Of a stretch of DNA of 64,000 bases, positions 8,615 through 17,322 are shown piece by piece. A model generated the notes under the pieces. The model had not been told where the DNA came from and ran no database searches. It saw only the letters and a list, made by a program, of their open reading frames with translations. The stretch comes from RBG-16-42-24 sp964396785 (GTDB taxonomy: Bacteria; Patescibacteriota; Microgenomatia; UBA8517). Position 1 is the first letter of the stretch; each line of letters begins with the position of its first letter. The stretch is taken from NCBI GenBank assembly GCA_964396785.1, contig CAYNFU010000001.1:1-64000 (forward strand), read 5' to 3'. The position numbers were made by a program, and so were the translations under genes.

Positions 8615-9745
8615 CTACTTTTGCACTCCTTCTAATACGCTTAGGGTCTTTCGGGCTGTTTTCTCCCAAGAAAAGCCTTTCACACGAGCTAAACCCTTCT
8701 TCACAAGATTATTATACTGCCTTTCTGAGGCGGAAAGCACTTTTTTAATGCCAGCTGCAATACTCTGAGTGCTATAAGGATCTACCAAAATCCCTGCATC
8801 ACCAACAACTTCGGGTAAAGCACCCTTATTTGAGGCTACTACGGGCACGCCGCAGGCAAATGCGTGCAGTATATCCATTCCGAACCCTTCCCAAAAGGAT
8901 GGGAGTGTGAAAACCCTAGCTCCCCTTATAAGGGCGGGTTTTTCTTCTTCAGGGACAAAATCTGTAAAAATAATGTCTTTAGTTAGACCTAAGGCCTGAA
9001 CTTTTTCAAATATTGACCCATAAAGCCACCCCTTTTTGCCGGCAACTACAAGAGAATAATTTGGATATTCCTCCTTTAACTGCCTCCAAGCAGTCAGTAG
9101 CCCCTCAACGTTCTTACTTGGCTTTAGGGTACTGAGGTATAACACATAGTCCTTCACTATAGAGTATTTTTCCTTAATACGTCGCACATCGTCATTAGTG
9201 ATTGACTGATTAAAGCGTGCACTATCGTATCCATGGTATACAACGTGTATTTTTTTTGAGGCAAATGGATAGTGTCGTACAATGTCATTTCTTGTACTAG
9301 TTGATACAGCTATGATAGCTTTTGATATAAATATCGAATAAGCACTCCAATACTTCAGCTGCCAAAAGTCGTATTTTTTAAATTGTTCCGAAAATTCAAG
9401 GTAACCCAAGTCATGAATCGTACAAACTACCGGAACTGCCGAAAAAGGGGGAACATAGTGACTTGGAGAGAAAAAAACATCTGGTCTGGGCCGTCCTATA
9501 AAGAGTTCGGGAGTTAACCTCCTTATTATCCACGCCCCGCGACCCGAAATTACCTTATAAAAGAAGTTTTTTGTGGCTTTTGGAAGAAATTCTTTAGGTT
9601 TTTCTCTTAAAAAGACAATAATCTTGTGTTTACCTTTCCACTCATCCTCTAGTTTTCGTATGGCGGTAAGAACCTCGAGTGAATATTGGTTAACTCCGAC
9701 TCGACTTTCTATATTTGCTTCGTTACCGTCTATTCCAATTATCAT
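8615..9745 (-). CDS. GT4-family glycosyltransferase with EX7H variant motif
   Basis: A 376-residue GT-B protein that aligns by eye with other GT4 enzymes along its whole length: MIIGIDGNEA start, GVNQY loop (17-21), TIHDLGYLEF (109-118), domain linker near YLSTLKPSKN (203-212). The donor-site motif reads WEGFGMDILHAFACGVPVV, so Glu286 is kept but the second glutamate of EX7E is His294. The surrounding GFG and FACGVPV are normal, so the change looks like a real substitution rather than misalignment. Four-base overlap with the upstream GT4. It may be active with altered donor contact, or inactive; sequence alone does not say. Confidence 0.85.
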   Translation of the reverse strand: MIIGIDGNEANIESRVGVNQYSLEVLTAIRKLEDEWKGKHKIIVFLREKPKEFLPKATKNFFYKVISGRGAWIIRRLTPELFIGRPRPDVFFSPSHYVPPFSAVPVVCTIHDLGYLEFSEQFKKYDFWQLKYWSAYSIFISKAIIAVSTSTRNDIVRHYPFASKKIHVVYHGYDSARFNQSITNDDVRRIKEKYSIVKDYVLYLSTLKPSKNVEGLLTAWRQLKEEYPNYSLVVAGKKGWLYGSIFEKVQALGLTKDIIFTDFVPEEEKPALIRGARVFTLPSFWEGFGMDILHAFACGVPVVASNKGALPEVVGDAGILVDPYSTQSIAAGIKKVLSASERQYNNLVKKGLARVKGFSWEKTARKTLSVLEGVQK

Positions 9746-10830
9746 TTTAATTTGCTCCCTGCCCTTTGGTAAACTTTAATAGTACTTTCGGAAACCCGCG
9801 TCCAAGAAAATTCTTTAACTTTCTCTTTCCCTTTTTTTACGAGATCTTCCCTATCCTTTATGGCACTTTTCACGCCCTCCGAGATAGAATCAACATCCTC
9901 CGGGTCAACCAAAACCGCTGCACCATGACCCAACTCCTGCATTGTTCCTACTTTTGAAGTGACAACTGGAGTTTCACAAGCAAAAGCCTCGAGGATTGGA
10001 AATCCGAAGCCTTCATATAGTGACGGATACAAAAGTGCTTTAGATCCTGAATACAAGGCAGGAAGGTCGGAAGAGGCAACATGTCCTAGAATTTTCACAC
10101 CGCGCGTAGGCTCAATTTTCATGAATGGATGGCCCACAATAATAAGCTTCATGTCCATTCCCGGCCTTACTTTTTCGAATGCTCTTACTATCCTTTGGGT
10201 ATTCTTTCTGGGATTGACCCCGATTGACAAAAGATATGAGCCGCTTATTTGATACTTTCTTTTTACCTTTTCAATTTCGACTTGTGTGGTACGTTTAAAG
10301 GCCTGATCCGGAGCTTCTGGGATAACCACTATTCTATCCGTCTCTACATTAAGCCTCATAATATCATTTTTTGTAGTTTCTGAAGGAACTATAATCACAT
10401 CTACTTCATTAATAACCCATTTGAGGCGAGCTAGATGTGTTTTAACTATCTTTGGGTGTGTAAGCTTGGGAAAAAGTAAAGGAAACAAATCGTGTACCGT
10501 GGTTACTTTGAAGGCCTTGGAGGGTGGCTGGGTCCAATCGGAAGAATGAAAAACATCGACCTCCCCGACCAATCTTTCGACCGGCAGGATATGGAGCCTG
10601 TTCCAGACAATTGCGGCAAGAGTGGGTGGAAATGGAAAGACCTTGTCTGTAAAATTACCTTTTAGTGAATTAAAGAAAGCCTTCAGCGTCCCCATTTGCC
10701 TAAGGGATCCACCAAATAAGATATAGTCATTTTTGTCGTCAAACCGTAATAAGTTCTCACAAAGAAGCTTCGTATAAACAGATACACCGGTGCCGTAGAC
10801 AACTTGGGAAACGTCAATTGCAATCTTCAT
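9742..10830 (-). CDS. GT4-family glycosyltransferase
   Basis: A 362-residue GT-B enzyme with canonical features: MKIAIDVSQV start, GTGVSVYTK loop (13-21), TVHDLFPLLF (111-120), domain linker LSIGVNPRKN (201-210) and an intact EX7E motif, Glu273 and Glu281, in LYEGFGFPILEAFACETPVV. Similar enzymes transfer mannose, rhamnose or glucose from nucleotide sugars to growing glycans. It overlaps its neighbours by four bases on both sides. With the intact motif it serves as a useful comparison for the adjacent EX7H gene, to which it is clearly related. Confidence 0.89.
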   Translation of the reverse strand: MKIAIDVSQVVYGTGVSVYTKLLCENLLRFDDKNDYILFGGSLRQMGTLKAFFNSLKGNFTDKVFPFPPTLAAIVWNRLHILPVERLVGEVDVFHSSDWTQPPSKAFKVTTVHDLFPLLFPKLTHPKIVKTHLARLKWVINEVDVIIVPSETTKNDIMRLNVETDRIVVIPEAPDQAFKRTTQVEIEKVKRKYQISGSYLLSIGVNPRKNTQRIVRAFEKVRPGMDMKLIIVGHPFMKIEPTRGVKILGHVASSDLPALYSGSKALLYPSLYEGFGFPILEAFACETPVVTSKVGTMQELGHGAAVLVDPEDVDSISEGVKSAIKDREDLVKKGKEKVKEFSWTRVSESTIKVYQRAGSKLK

Positions 10831-12236
10831 GGCCGTTTCAGGTATCTTATAATGCCAACTCCGGGAAAATCAAAGGAAGAAGCTTCAATAAAGCCTTCCT
10901 CACCTAAACTTGTCGCTACAATCCGCCCAGGGTCGTGGAGCTCCCACAAATACTCAAAATAATAAACCCCTTTTGAGTTTAGAGTTTTATCGGTAACTTT
11001 TTTCCTTGTGGGAATGGGATTTGCGGCTATTGAATCTGTTAAGCCTTCGGCATTCATGCTTTGGTTACTATACCATTGGTAGGGTGCAAATGGCTCTGTA
11101 AAATTAAAAACAACCATCTCATCACTTGCTACCCTTGATTCTACGAAGTGAACTGCCTCTCTCCACTGCTCTCTTTTCTGATAAGGGTCGGTTATATAAA
11201 TGAGCCAGGAGAAAATATTTCCAAGAATAATTATTCCCAAAAGAAGTAATTTATTCTTACCTTTATGTTTTTCAATCCCCCAAGCGGCTAAAAGAAAAAA
11301 GGCTGGCAAAACATACAAAAATCGGAAATAAATAAATGCCGGAAAAAATAAAGAGGTGAAAAAACCAAGAAAAATCGGGACAATAAGGTAAAGCCGTACG
11401 GGAATGACTTCCCTTCTTTTCCGCCATGCCGCAATAAAAGCGAGAGCGTAGGGGATAGAGAAAATACCGATAAGAGAATAATACAAAGTCTTATCGGTGA
11501 TTGATATCCTGCCAAAGACAAACTTTGCCCAAACTAACCCCAGCTGTTTGGGGGTCGCCCCACCCGCCACTTTTGCCCATGCCGGAAGAGTCTCTAAAAG
11601 CCATCTTCCACCTTGGGACTGGATTAAAAAGGTTGGAATCCACAAAATTCCTAAAATCAGAAGGGGTAGGAAAGATATAGCCATCTTTTTCCACCAAATT
11701 TTTCCTTTCTTTGAAATAAATCCTATTAGCCAAAAAACTGGGAGAAGAAATACGGGCATATAATCGGTAAATACCAAAGCAACTATTGTTAGGGAAAAGG
11801 CCTTCCAGTTCTCTTTAAGGAAGAGGTAGAACGCAAGCGCGGCTAAAAAGGCCGCCATAGAATACATTCTGGCTTCTTGAGAGTAATAAATATGAAACGG
11901 AGATGTGGCTATAAGAATTGCCGCAAGAGCCCCCAAGCGCTTGCTAAATATGTTTCCTATCTTATATACCATGTAGATGGTTCCAATACCAAAAATGACT
12001 GACAAGCTCCTAAGGGCAGCTTCCGAATATCCAAATAGACCACTCCAGAGCTTAAGGGTTAAGTAATATAAAGGGGGGTGATTATCGTGCGTAGGAAACT
12101 CTGACAAAATCTGCCAAAATGTCTGATTTTTTACTACAAGTGCCCCTATGCTCTCGTCCAGCCAAAGAGACTGGTTAATTACAACTAGCCTTAAGGCTAG
12201 TCCCACAATAAGTATCAAAAGAATGTACTTTTTCAT
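10827..12236 (-). CDS. GT39-like membrane glycosyltransferase (PMT family)
   Basis: A 469-residue polytopic protein, about eleven helices, with the most typical GT39 motifs in the left part of the window: LWLDES with Asp-Glu at residues 27-28 in the first external loop, and NHPPLYYLTL (52-61), which matches the HPPLYY signature of PMT/ArnT-type enzymes. A soluble tail of about 130 residues follows the last helix. Enzymes of this type transfer a sugar from polyprenyl phosphate on the outside of the membrane. It overlaps the upstream secreted barrel/membrane protein and the downstream GT4 by four bases each. Confidence 0.85.
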   Translation of the reverse strand: MKKYILLILIVGLALRLVVINQSLWLDESIGALVVKNQTFWQILSEFPTHDNHPPLYYLTLKLWSGLFGYSEAALRSLSVIFGIGTIYMVYKIGNIFSKRLGALAAILIATSPFHIYYSQEARMYSMAAFLAALAFYLFLKENWKAFSLTIVALVFTDYMPVFLLPVFWLIGFISKKGKIWWKKMAISFLPLLILGILWIPTFLIQSQGGRWLLETLPAWAKVAGGATPKQLGLVWAKFVFGRISITDKTLYYSLIGIFSIPYALAFIAAWRKRREVIPVRLYLIVPIFLGFFTSLFFPAFIYFRFLYVLPAFFLLAAWGIEKHKGKNKLLLLGIIILGNIFSWLIYITDPYQKREQWREAVHFVESRVASDEMVVFNFTEPFAPYQWYSNQSMNAEGLTDSIAANPIPTRKKVTDKTLNSKGVYYFEYLWELHDPGRIVATSLGEEGFIEASSFDFPGVGIIRYLKRP

Positions 12237-14062
12237 AGTGCGGGTACGGCAACCCTAGGATCATGGGTTAGCACCCAGCTTAAGTGTAAAACAAAAAGGA
12301 GAGCCAGGAAACTCAATATGGTCAATTTGGACTTTAAGGAAGATTTTCTCACAAGCCTATAAATAATTAGCCCCAGGACAATGTGGAGAGCAGGATAGAC
12401 AATAAAGGTTAAATAGGGGCTTCCCCATACCTTATCAAAATTAAATCTAAGAAGTGATGAGGCTACATCATTTGGGAAATCCTGGTTAACAAACCTTACT
12501 TTGAAAGGTTCTTGGAATTTTAATCCAACGAGCCTTAGAGCATCCCAAGCAAAACCAAGATACCTACTTCCGGAAATCTCGGTGTATCTAAGACGGACAA
12601 CGAGTGCATCGAGCCCAAATGTCAAAGGAAGAATCAGGGACATAAGACCTGGTCTTAAAAAATAGAATCCGGCAAAAACTCCAAAAACCAAAAGTGACTG
12701 AACTATCTCAAGATTTTGAAATACTGGTCCAAAGTAGACTATCCACCCGAATTGCTCGGTCGACCTTAACAAAAGGCCAAAGCCGGCTATTAAAAAAAGT
12801 GTTGCTAAAATAGAGTTTAATACTTTCTTTTTAAGGATAAATAAAACCGACAACGCCCCCCAGACCAACAGGTAATAGGGGAAATATCTGCCACCCGAGC
12901 TAGGCGGGTTCGTTCCAAGTCTTCTATCCAAAAAGTTAGAGGTATCGGCGACAAAATAATCGGAAAAGGCGTCCTGGGAGTTATAGAAAATTTCATCTCC
13001 TAATTTTTGATTCATCCTTTTTTGAGGAGTTAAAATCCACTCAAAATCTCCACCCTTGAGCCTAACAACATCTGGATTTTGAGAATAATAAGCCATATAA
13101 CTTTGGGCAAAATCGCTCATCGTTACAAACATCAGGCCCTGAATCTTACTAAGGGTAAGAAGTTGGTTCCCATATTCCTCAATAAATGTAGCCCCCTCAA
13201 TTCCGGTCTCAAGGCCGACTGTGGCCTGTCCTATCTCATTTCGACAGTCAAGATAATTCCTTACAAGTGTGTCAAAATAATCGGTATTTTTTCCTAAACT
13301 CGTGTAATCATTTGCTTGCATTGAATAATTGGAATATGCCGGCCCTTCCCCATAGGCCAAAGTTAAGTCTCTCTGTGCCCACTGAATAACAACTAAATCC
13401 ATTTGACTCTCTTTAGAACCCGCCGGAGTTAAAACATTAGCCTTGCTCGGATAATAGGGAATCCCCCACCACTGACCCCAAACTCCATAGTTGTCGGTAG
13501 TTTTTTGGTCGGAAACTATCATGGCGGATACTACTCCATACTTTTTACTCAAATAGTTCAGGGAGTAGGAATCAATCCACCAGGCTCCCACGGACTTTGG
13601 ATAATAGCCGAAAGTGTCTTTAAACCGTCTAAAGGTAGTATCAAGAAGCTTTCTTCGCTCGCTTTCTTGATATCCGGACAAAAACACTGCCCTGGGACTC
13701 GCCCAGGGGGTAAATGCAGGATAAATAACCCTCGAATCCCTCGCAAGATCCGTACTTACCTCAAGAAGTAGCCCAAATTCTTGGTTTGGGCTAAATCCGC
13801 GGACCTCAGAAATAACTTCGGAGTCAATGAGCGCGTCGTACTGCAAAAGCCATGTGGCGGGATACGAATACTTACTTGACAGACTATATTGGTTGAGAAG
13901 CGGGTTCACAGACTTGTCGCTCCAAAGCTCCCTTCCGCGTACGGGATTTACCAAAGTCAGGTAGCGTCTTTGACAAGAAATATTTTGCTCCTGAGCAAAT
14001 AAATTTCCGGGAAATACCAGAAAAAGTAAGGCAGTCAAAAGAAGCGTCCAAAAAAACCTCAT
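12233..14062 (-). CDS. Exported two-part protein: barrel-like extracytoplasmic domain plus multi-helix membrane domain; function unknown
   Basis: The 609-residue product starts with a signal peptide (basic start, hydrophobic core, cleavage plausible after LFAQ near residue 24). Residues about 30-380 form a soluble domain. It has short segments reminiscent of polysaccharide-deacetylase or GH57-type barrels: EFGLLLEV, SERRKLLDTTFRRFKDTFGYYP followed by SVGAWWIDSYSLNYL, then YGVWGQWWG and IQWAQRDLTLAYG. The last about 215 residues have some six membrane helices. No catalytic His/Asp triad of NodB enzymes can be placed with confidence. A Shine-Dalgarno-like AGAGGA lies just before the ATG, unusual here. 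Position between a GT2 and a GT39-like enzyme suggests trimming or modification of the exported glycan. Confidence 0.72.
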   Translation of the reverse strand: MRFFWTLLLTALLFLVFPGNLFAQEQNISCQRRYLTLVNPVRGRELWSDKSVNPLLNQYSLSSKYSYPATWLLQYDALIDSEVISEVRGFSPNQEFGLLLEVSTDLARDSRVIYPAFTPWASPRAVFLSGYQESERRKLLDTTFRRFKDTFGYYPKSVGAWWIDSYSLNYLSKKYGVVSAMIVSDQKTTDNYGVWGQWWGIPYYPSKANVLTPAGSKESQMDLVVIQWAQRDLTLAYGEGPAYSNYSMQANDYTSLGKNTDYFDTLVRNYLDCRNEIGQATVGLETGIEGATFIEEYGNQLLTLSKIQGLMFVTMSDFAQSYMAYYSQNPDVVRLKGGDFEWILTPQKRMNQKLGDEIFYNSQDAFSDYFVADTSNFLDRRLGTNPPSSGGRYFPYYLLVWGALSVLFILKKKVLNSILATLFLIAGFGLLLRSTEQFGWIVYFGPVFQNLEIVQSLLVFGVFAGFYFLRPGLMSLILPLTFGLDALVVRLRYTEISGSRYLGFAWDALRLVGLKFQEPFKVRFVNQDFPNDVASSLLRFNFDKVWGSPYLTFIVYPALHIVLGLIIYRLVRKSSLKSKLTILSFLALLFVLHLSWVLTHDPRVAVPAL

Positions 14063-14880
14063 TTTGTCCTCTTGCCCGTAAGAATCATCTCTAGTATCCC
14101 AATCAAAATACCAAAGTCATATACCAGCTTGAATACCAAAAATTGAGGTAACATGTTTATAAATGCCTTAAATGTGCCGACCATGAAAGATACTGCTAAA
14201 GACGCACGGACTATGCCAATCGTCTGTCCAAAGGCCCCAAGCTTATATCCTCTTTTGCCCACCCACCTGGCGTGATTAAATACTTCTTTTAAGGAAGAAG
14301 GATTTTTGTGATAAAAGATGACTCCTGGGGTTGAGACGGCCATGTATCCTAATTTGTCATAGAGGCTGTAGTCGTCGGTGTAGCCACCGGGGGTAAAACC
14401 CTCAACCTTATCAAATTCTTTTTTTAGAATTGCCCTAAATACTTTTTGTTTATCGGGGTAATTTCTGGGATGGCGTTTCCTTTCTTCCCAATTTTGATTA
14501 ATATTCCAGCACCTTGCCCAAACATTCTCCCAGTTACTTACGTATTCGTATTTTGAAAAAGTTCCCTTTGCGGATCCCGAAAGAATTGGTTTAACTAGGT
14601 TTTTTAGAAAGTTTTTGTCAAAAGTCATGTCAGCGTCGACAAAAACCAAAATTTCGCCGCTTGCACGCTTTACCCCCAAATTCCTCGCCGCTCCAGCCCC
14701 AAGGTGGTTCTGGTGAAGCGTAGTAACTCGTGAGCTTATCTTTTCAGGGGTTTCGTCGGTAGAGCCGTCATCGACAACAATAATCTCGAAATCGTGATAA
14801 GTTTGTTTAGCGAGAGACGCTATACATTCTCCAATTGCGTTAGACTCATTGTAAGTCGGAATAATAACCGAGATTTTCAT
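14059..14880 (-). CDS. GT2-family glycosyltransferase with C-terminal membrane region
   Basis: A 273-residue GT-A fold enzyme. The start MKISVIIPTYNES and VVDDGSTDET (35-44) form the nucleotide-binding part, and DAD at 82-84 is the metal-binding DXD motif. GAGAARNLGVKRASG (61-75) is the classic GT2 helix. The C-terminal about 70 residues contain hydrophobic segments that may anchor it to the membrane. It lies between the GT4 at 14877 and the unknown exported protein, overlapping both by four bases. Likely adds a sugar on the cytoplasmic face; donor unknown. Confidence 0.87.
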   Translation of the reverse strand: MKISVIIPTYNESNAIGECIASLAKQTYHDFEIIVVDDGSTDETPEKISSRVTTLHQNHLGAGAARNLGVKRASGEILVFVDADMTFDKNFLKNLVKPILSGSAKGTFSKYEYVSNWENVWARCWNINQNWEERKRHPRNYPDKQKVFRAILKKEFDKVEGFTPGGYTDDYSLYDKLGYMAVSTPGVIFYHKNPSSLKEVFNHARWVGKRGYKLGAFGQTIGIVRASLAVSFMVGTFKAFINMLPQFLVFKLVYDFGILIGILEMILTGKRTK

Positions 14881-15899
14881 TTGATTAGACTTTTGAATAA
14901 ATCTTCATATTGTTTTGCGATTTTATCCCAATTAAACTTCTCGGCCTGCTTCCTTGGTTTATCTCCCCAATCCTTGTCTAAAGCTATCTTCAAGGCTGAA
15001 GCGTACTCTTTTGAATCTGTCGGGTCAACAAAGCTACCTGCATCTCCTACTATTTCTTTCCTTATGTCGTCGTCGTTAACTACCACCGGCAAATTTGTTG
15101 CCATGGCCTCAACTATTACCATTTCGAAGGATCTGTACCAAGGAGAGGCTAGCGTAAGGACGTCCGCTCCCCGATAAACCTGGGGCATCTTATTAAAGTC
15201 AAAAGAAGTAATTAGAAACCTCCCTTTAAGAATGCTTTTTGCCAATCTCTCAAGCTCCAACCTAAGTGGTCCCTTGCCTACAATCACTAAACTTCCTTTT
15301 GGCACCTGTGACATTGCCCTTATGACAAGATCCATCCTTTTATCTCTATCCAAAGCTCCCACCGCTATAACTACCGGTCTTTCTAATTTGAAATCCATTT
15401 TTCCCCCATCGGGCCTAAATACATTGGTATCTACCCCGTTTGGTATATATTCGATTCGCTTCAAGAGCGGGTTTACTCCCTTTGCCCAATTCATGAGTTT
15501 TGTGGAAAGAGCTACAAAGGTATTTGGAAAGCACCAAAGATTATTCCTATCGTCCCACCCCTTCCCTGACTGGCCGGAAATAACTATCTTTCCTCCATAA
15601 AGCCAGGTAATAATTCTTACGAATGCCGGTTGCCACCCTCCGTCAATTGGAATAACAACATCATATTTCTCCCTCCACAGCCTACCCAGATTCTTTAGAG
15701 TGAATATTGTTACCTGAATTCCAAATGGATCAAGATAAGTACGCCAGACAATTGGCCAGCGTACTTTGTATGGCTTATTCGCCGAAATTATATCTACACC
15801 AATCCCCTTTTCTTTAAGTCTTTTTGAGAGTTCGTCTACAAATCTCTCAGCCCCTCTTTCAACGACCCCGTAGGAAACATTTAGAAAAGCTATTTTCAT
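14877..15899 (-). CDS. GT4-family glycosyltransferase with RX7E variant motif
   Basis: A 340-residue GT-B enzyme: N-terminal loop ERGAERFV (14-21), YIPNGVDTNVF (151-161) closing the acceptor domain, and VGALDRDKRMD (180-190) opening the donor domain. The EX7E position reads WYRSFEMVIVEAMA: Arg256 replaces the first glutamate and Glu264 is kept. A glutamate three residues on (Glu259) might partly compensate. The rest of the donor-site region, EAMATNLPVVV, is normal. Four-base overlap with the GT-C gene upstream and the GT2 downstream. Likely a real transferase of the operon, but the substitution leaves activity open. Confidence 0.84.
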   Translation of the reverse strand: MKIAFLNVSYGVVERGAERFVDELSKRLKEKGIGVDIISANKPYKVRWPIVWRTYLDPFGIQVTIFTLKNLGRLWREKYDVVIPIDGGWQPAFVRIITWLYGGKIVISGQSGKGWDDRNNLWCFPNTFVALSTKLMNWAKGVNPLLKRIEYIPNGVDTNVFRPDGGKMDFKLERPVVIAVGALDRDKRMDLVIRAMSQVPKGSLVIVGKGPLRLELERLAKSILKGRFLITSFDFNKMPQVYRGADVLTLASPWYRSFEMVIVEAMATNLPVVVNDDDIRKEIVGDAGSFVDPTDSKEYASALKIALDKDWGDKPRKQAEKFNWDKIAKQYEDLFKSLIK

Positions 15900-17254
15900 T
15901 TCAGCATCCAGATTTCATAACCATCGATTTTATCGGTTAGTTCATAATTTTCCGAGATAAATTTATTCAGATGAGGAGGCTTATAGGACCCTAGCCCAGA
16001 CTCTTGATACTCTCCTTGGACTATTAGTTTGGGTTGCGAGATCTCCAAGCTCACCGCCATCGCATCCTGAATGAACGGAATTTCCAAATACCAAGGAAGA
16101 TAGGGCACGTGTGGCCTCGTTCCCGGAATTGTATCGGTTAGTACATAAAGACTATCCCAAGCATTAGCCACATAAATTTCATCGTCGCTTTCTGAATTCT
16201 CTCGTATGTAGGCTGCTACTTTGAGAACCTCCGCCTCATAAAAACGAGTTCCTCCACGAAAATCTCTCACAAACTGTCGCGAAATAAAAACTAAGATTAG
16301 CGCAAGTCCTATGTAAAATATTGTCCGTTCGATAAACTTCAGTTTCGACAGATGGAAGAAGGTGATTGCTAAGCCAAGAGCTAAGAAGGGTAAAGCAGGT
16401 TGGAAATGAAACAGTCCCCAGCGGGGAAATACGCCTAGCCCAGCAAATAATACCCAGACTAGAATTAGCCTCGTTTGTTTCAACCTCAAACTGGTTAAAA
16501 CGATGAGAAGAACGGGCATGATTGCAAGAACAAACTGTCTCGCTGTCGGAAAACTTATTTGACCGGAAGACGCCGGTAGTCGGGTAATCCCAAATTTAAT
16601 AGCCCACAACCAAAAATCCCCCCAAATGCCAAGAAGTAATAATGAAATAAAGGAGATAATTCCAATTAATCCCGCCCCAATGATAAATTTTTTAACCACC
16701 TTTAAGGGCTGCACCTTTAAAGGTGCTCGCAATACTGTAAAGGCAATTGGAATCAGAAACCAAAATGCGGTTTGTTTTGTAAAAAAAGAAATTCCCCACC
16801 AAATTCCAGTCCACAAATAATTTTTTCTTTCTAGGTTGTAATAAATTAAAAGTGCTAATGGGGCTAAGGCCAAATCAAACCATAAACCATTTCCTTCATA
16901 AAAAATCTGCAAGGGTACATAGAAAAGTACAGCAAGAATTGCGATTTTTTTATCCCAAACTATCTTTGCCACCCAAAAAAGCAAGAAATCCGTGGCTAGA
17001 ATTAGTAACCAGGTGTAGACTTTGAGCTGAACTAACCCCAAACCGAATATCTTAAAAAAAATTGTTAAATCCGCTAAAAGAAGTGGGGTATGAGCAATTG
17101 CAATATCCCGATAAGGGAACCAACCTTTAAGCATCAAATAAGGCCAAAATGTCATCTCGGGCCAAGCAGTAAATTTGAGAGTTAGAAGTAAAATTAAATG
17201 AAATAGTAGGACAAAAAAAATAAGCCATTTAGCACTTAATAGGGCTTTCAGCAT
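15896..17254 (-). CDS. GT39-like polytopic membrane protein, first gene of the leftward operon
   Basis: A 452-residue protein with about ten helices and a soluble C-terminal tail of about 110 residues that contains a YVANAWDSLYVLTD segment resembling tails of other GT39-like proteins in the window. The first external loop has Pro-Glu (WPEMTF) and WFPYRDIAIAHTPLLL, similar to the P-Y-x-D-x2-x2-H-x-P arrangement in some GT39 relatives. It is the first gene after the divergent gap, with its ATG six bases from a TAAAAT hexamer and no ribosome binding site, so it is probably translated from a leaderless message. Donor would be a polyprenyl-phosphate sugar by family; not shown. Confidence 0.76.
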   Translation of the reverse strand: MLKALLSAKWLIFFVLLFHLILLLTLKFTAWPEMTFWPYLMLKGWFPYRDIAIAHTPLLLADLTIFFKIFGLGLVQLKVYTWLLILATDFLLFWVAKIVWDKKIAILAVLFYVPLQIFYEGNGLWFDLALAPLALLIYYNLERKNYLWTGIWWGISFFTKQTAFWFLIPIAFTVLRAPLKVQPLKVVKKFIIGAGLIGIISFISLLLLGIWGDFWLWAIKFGITRLPASSGQISFPTARQFVLAIMPVLLIVLTSLRLKQTRLILVWVLFAGLGVFPRWGLFHFQPALPFLALGLAITFFHLSKLKFIERTIFYIGLALILVFISRQFVRDFRGGTRFYEAEVLKVAAYIRENSESDDEIYVANAWDSLYVLTDTIPGTRPHVPYLPWYLEIPFIQDAMAVSLEISQPKLIVQGEYQESGLGSYKPPHLNKFISENYELTDKIDGYEIWMLK

Positions 17255-17260
17255 TACTCT

Positions 17261-17289
17261 ATTTTAACCCTTTTAGCTTAATTTGACTA
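17261..17289 (-). promoter_or_regulatory. Promoter candidate for the leftward operon (leaderless)
   Basis: On the minus strand TAGTCA (17284-17289) is separated by 17 bases from TAAAAT (17261-17266). Six bases after the hexamer comes the ATG at 17254, so a normal start point would fall on or within a base or two of the start codon. There is no Shine-Dalgarno sequence and no room for one. Confidence 0.55.
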
Positions 17290-17322
17290 AGTAATAGCCA
17301 AGGGGCATTATTAGCTTAATTT
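17273..17322. repeat. Perfect 12-base direct repeat in the divergent gap
   Basis: TTAGCTTAATTT occurs at 17273-17284 and again at 17311-17322, 38 bases apart. The second copy ends at the base before the asnB-type ATG; the first overlaps the -35 region of both divergent promoters. It could be a pair of binding sites for a regulator, or a small duplication in AT-rich DNA. Confidence 0.6.
17283..17311 (+). promoter_or_regulatory. Promoter candidate for the asparagine-synthase-type gene
   Basis: TTGACT (17283-17288), 17 bases, then CATTAT (17306-17311), 11 bases before the ATG at 17323. The -35 element overlaps the -35 of the opposite promoter, so the two would compete for polymerase. The leader would be about five bases, too short for a ribosome binding site; AGGGG at 17301-17305 is too far from the ATG to serve. 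Confidence 0.5.

Noticed and set aside
11288..11733. Two minus-strand frames inside the GT39-like gene at 10827
   Set aside because: Same strand but other frame of a gene with clear signatures (LWLDES, HPPLYY); no start context or motif.
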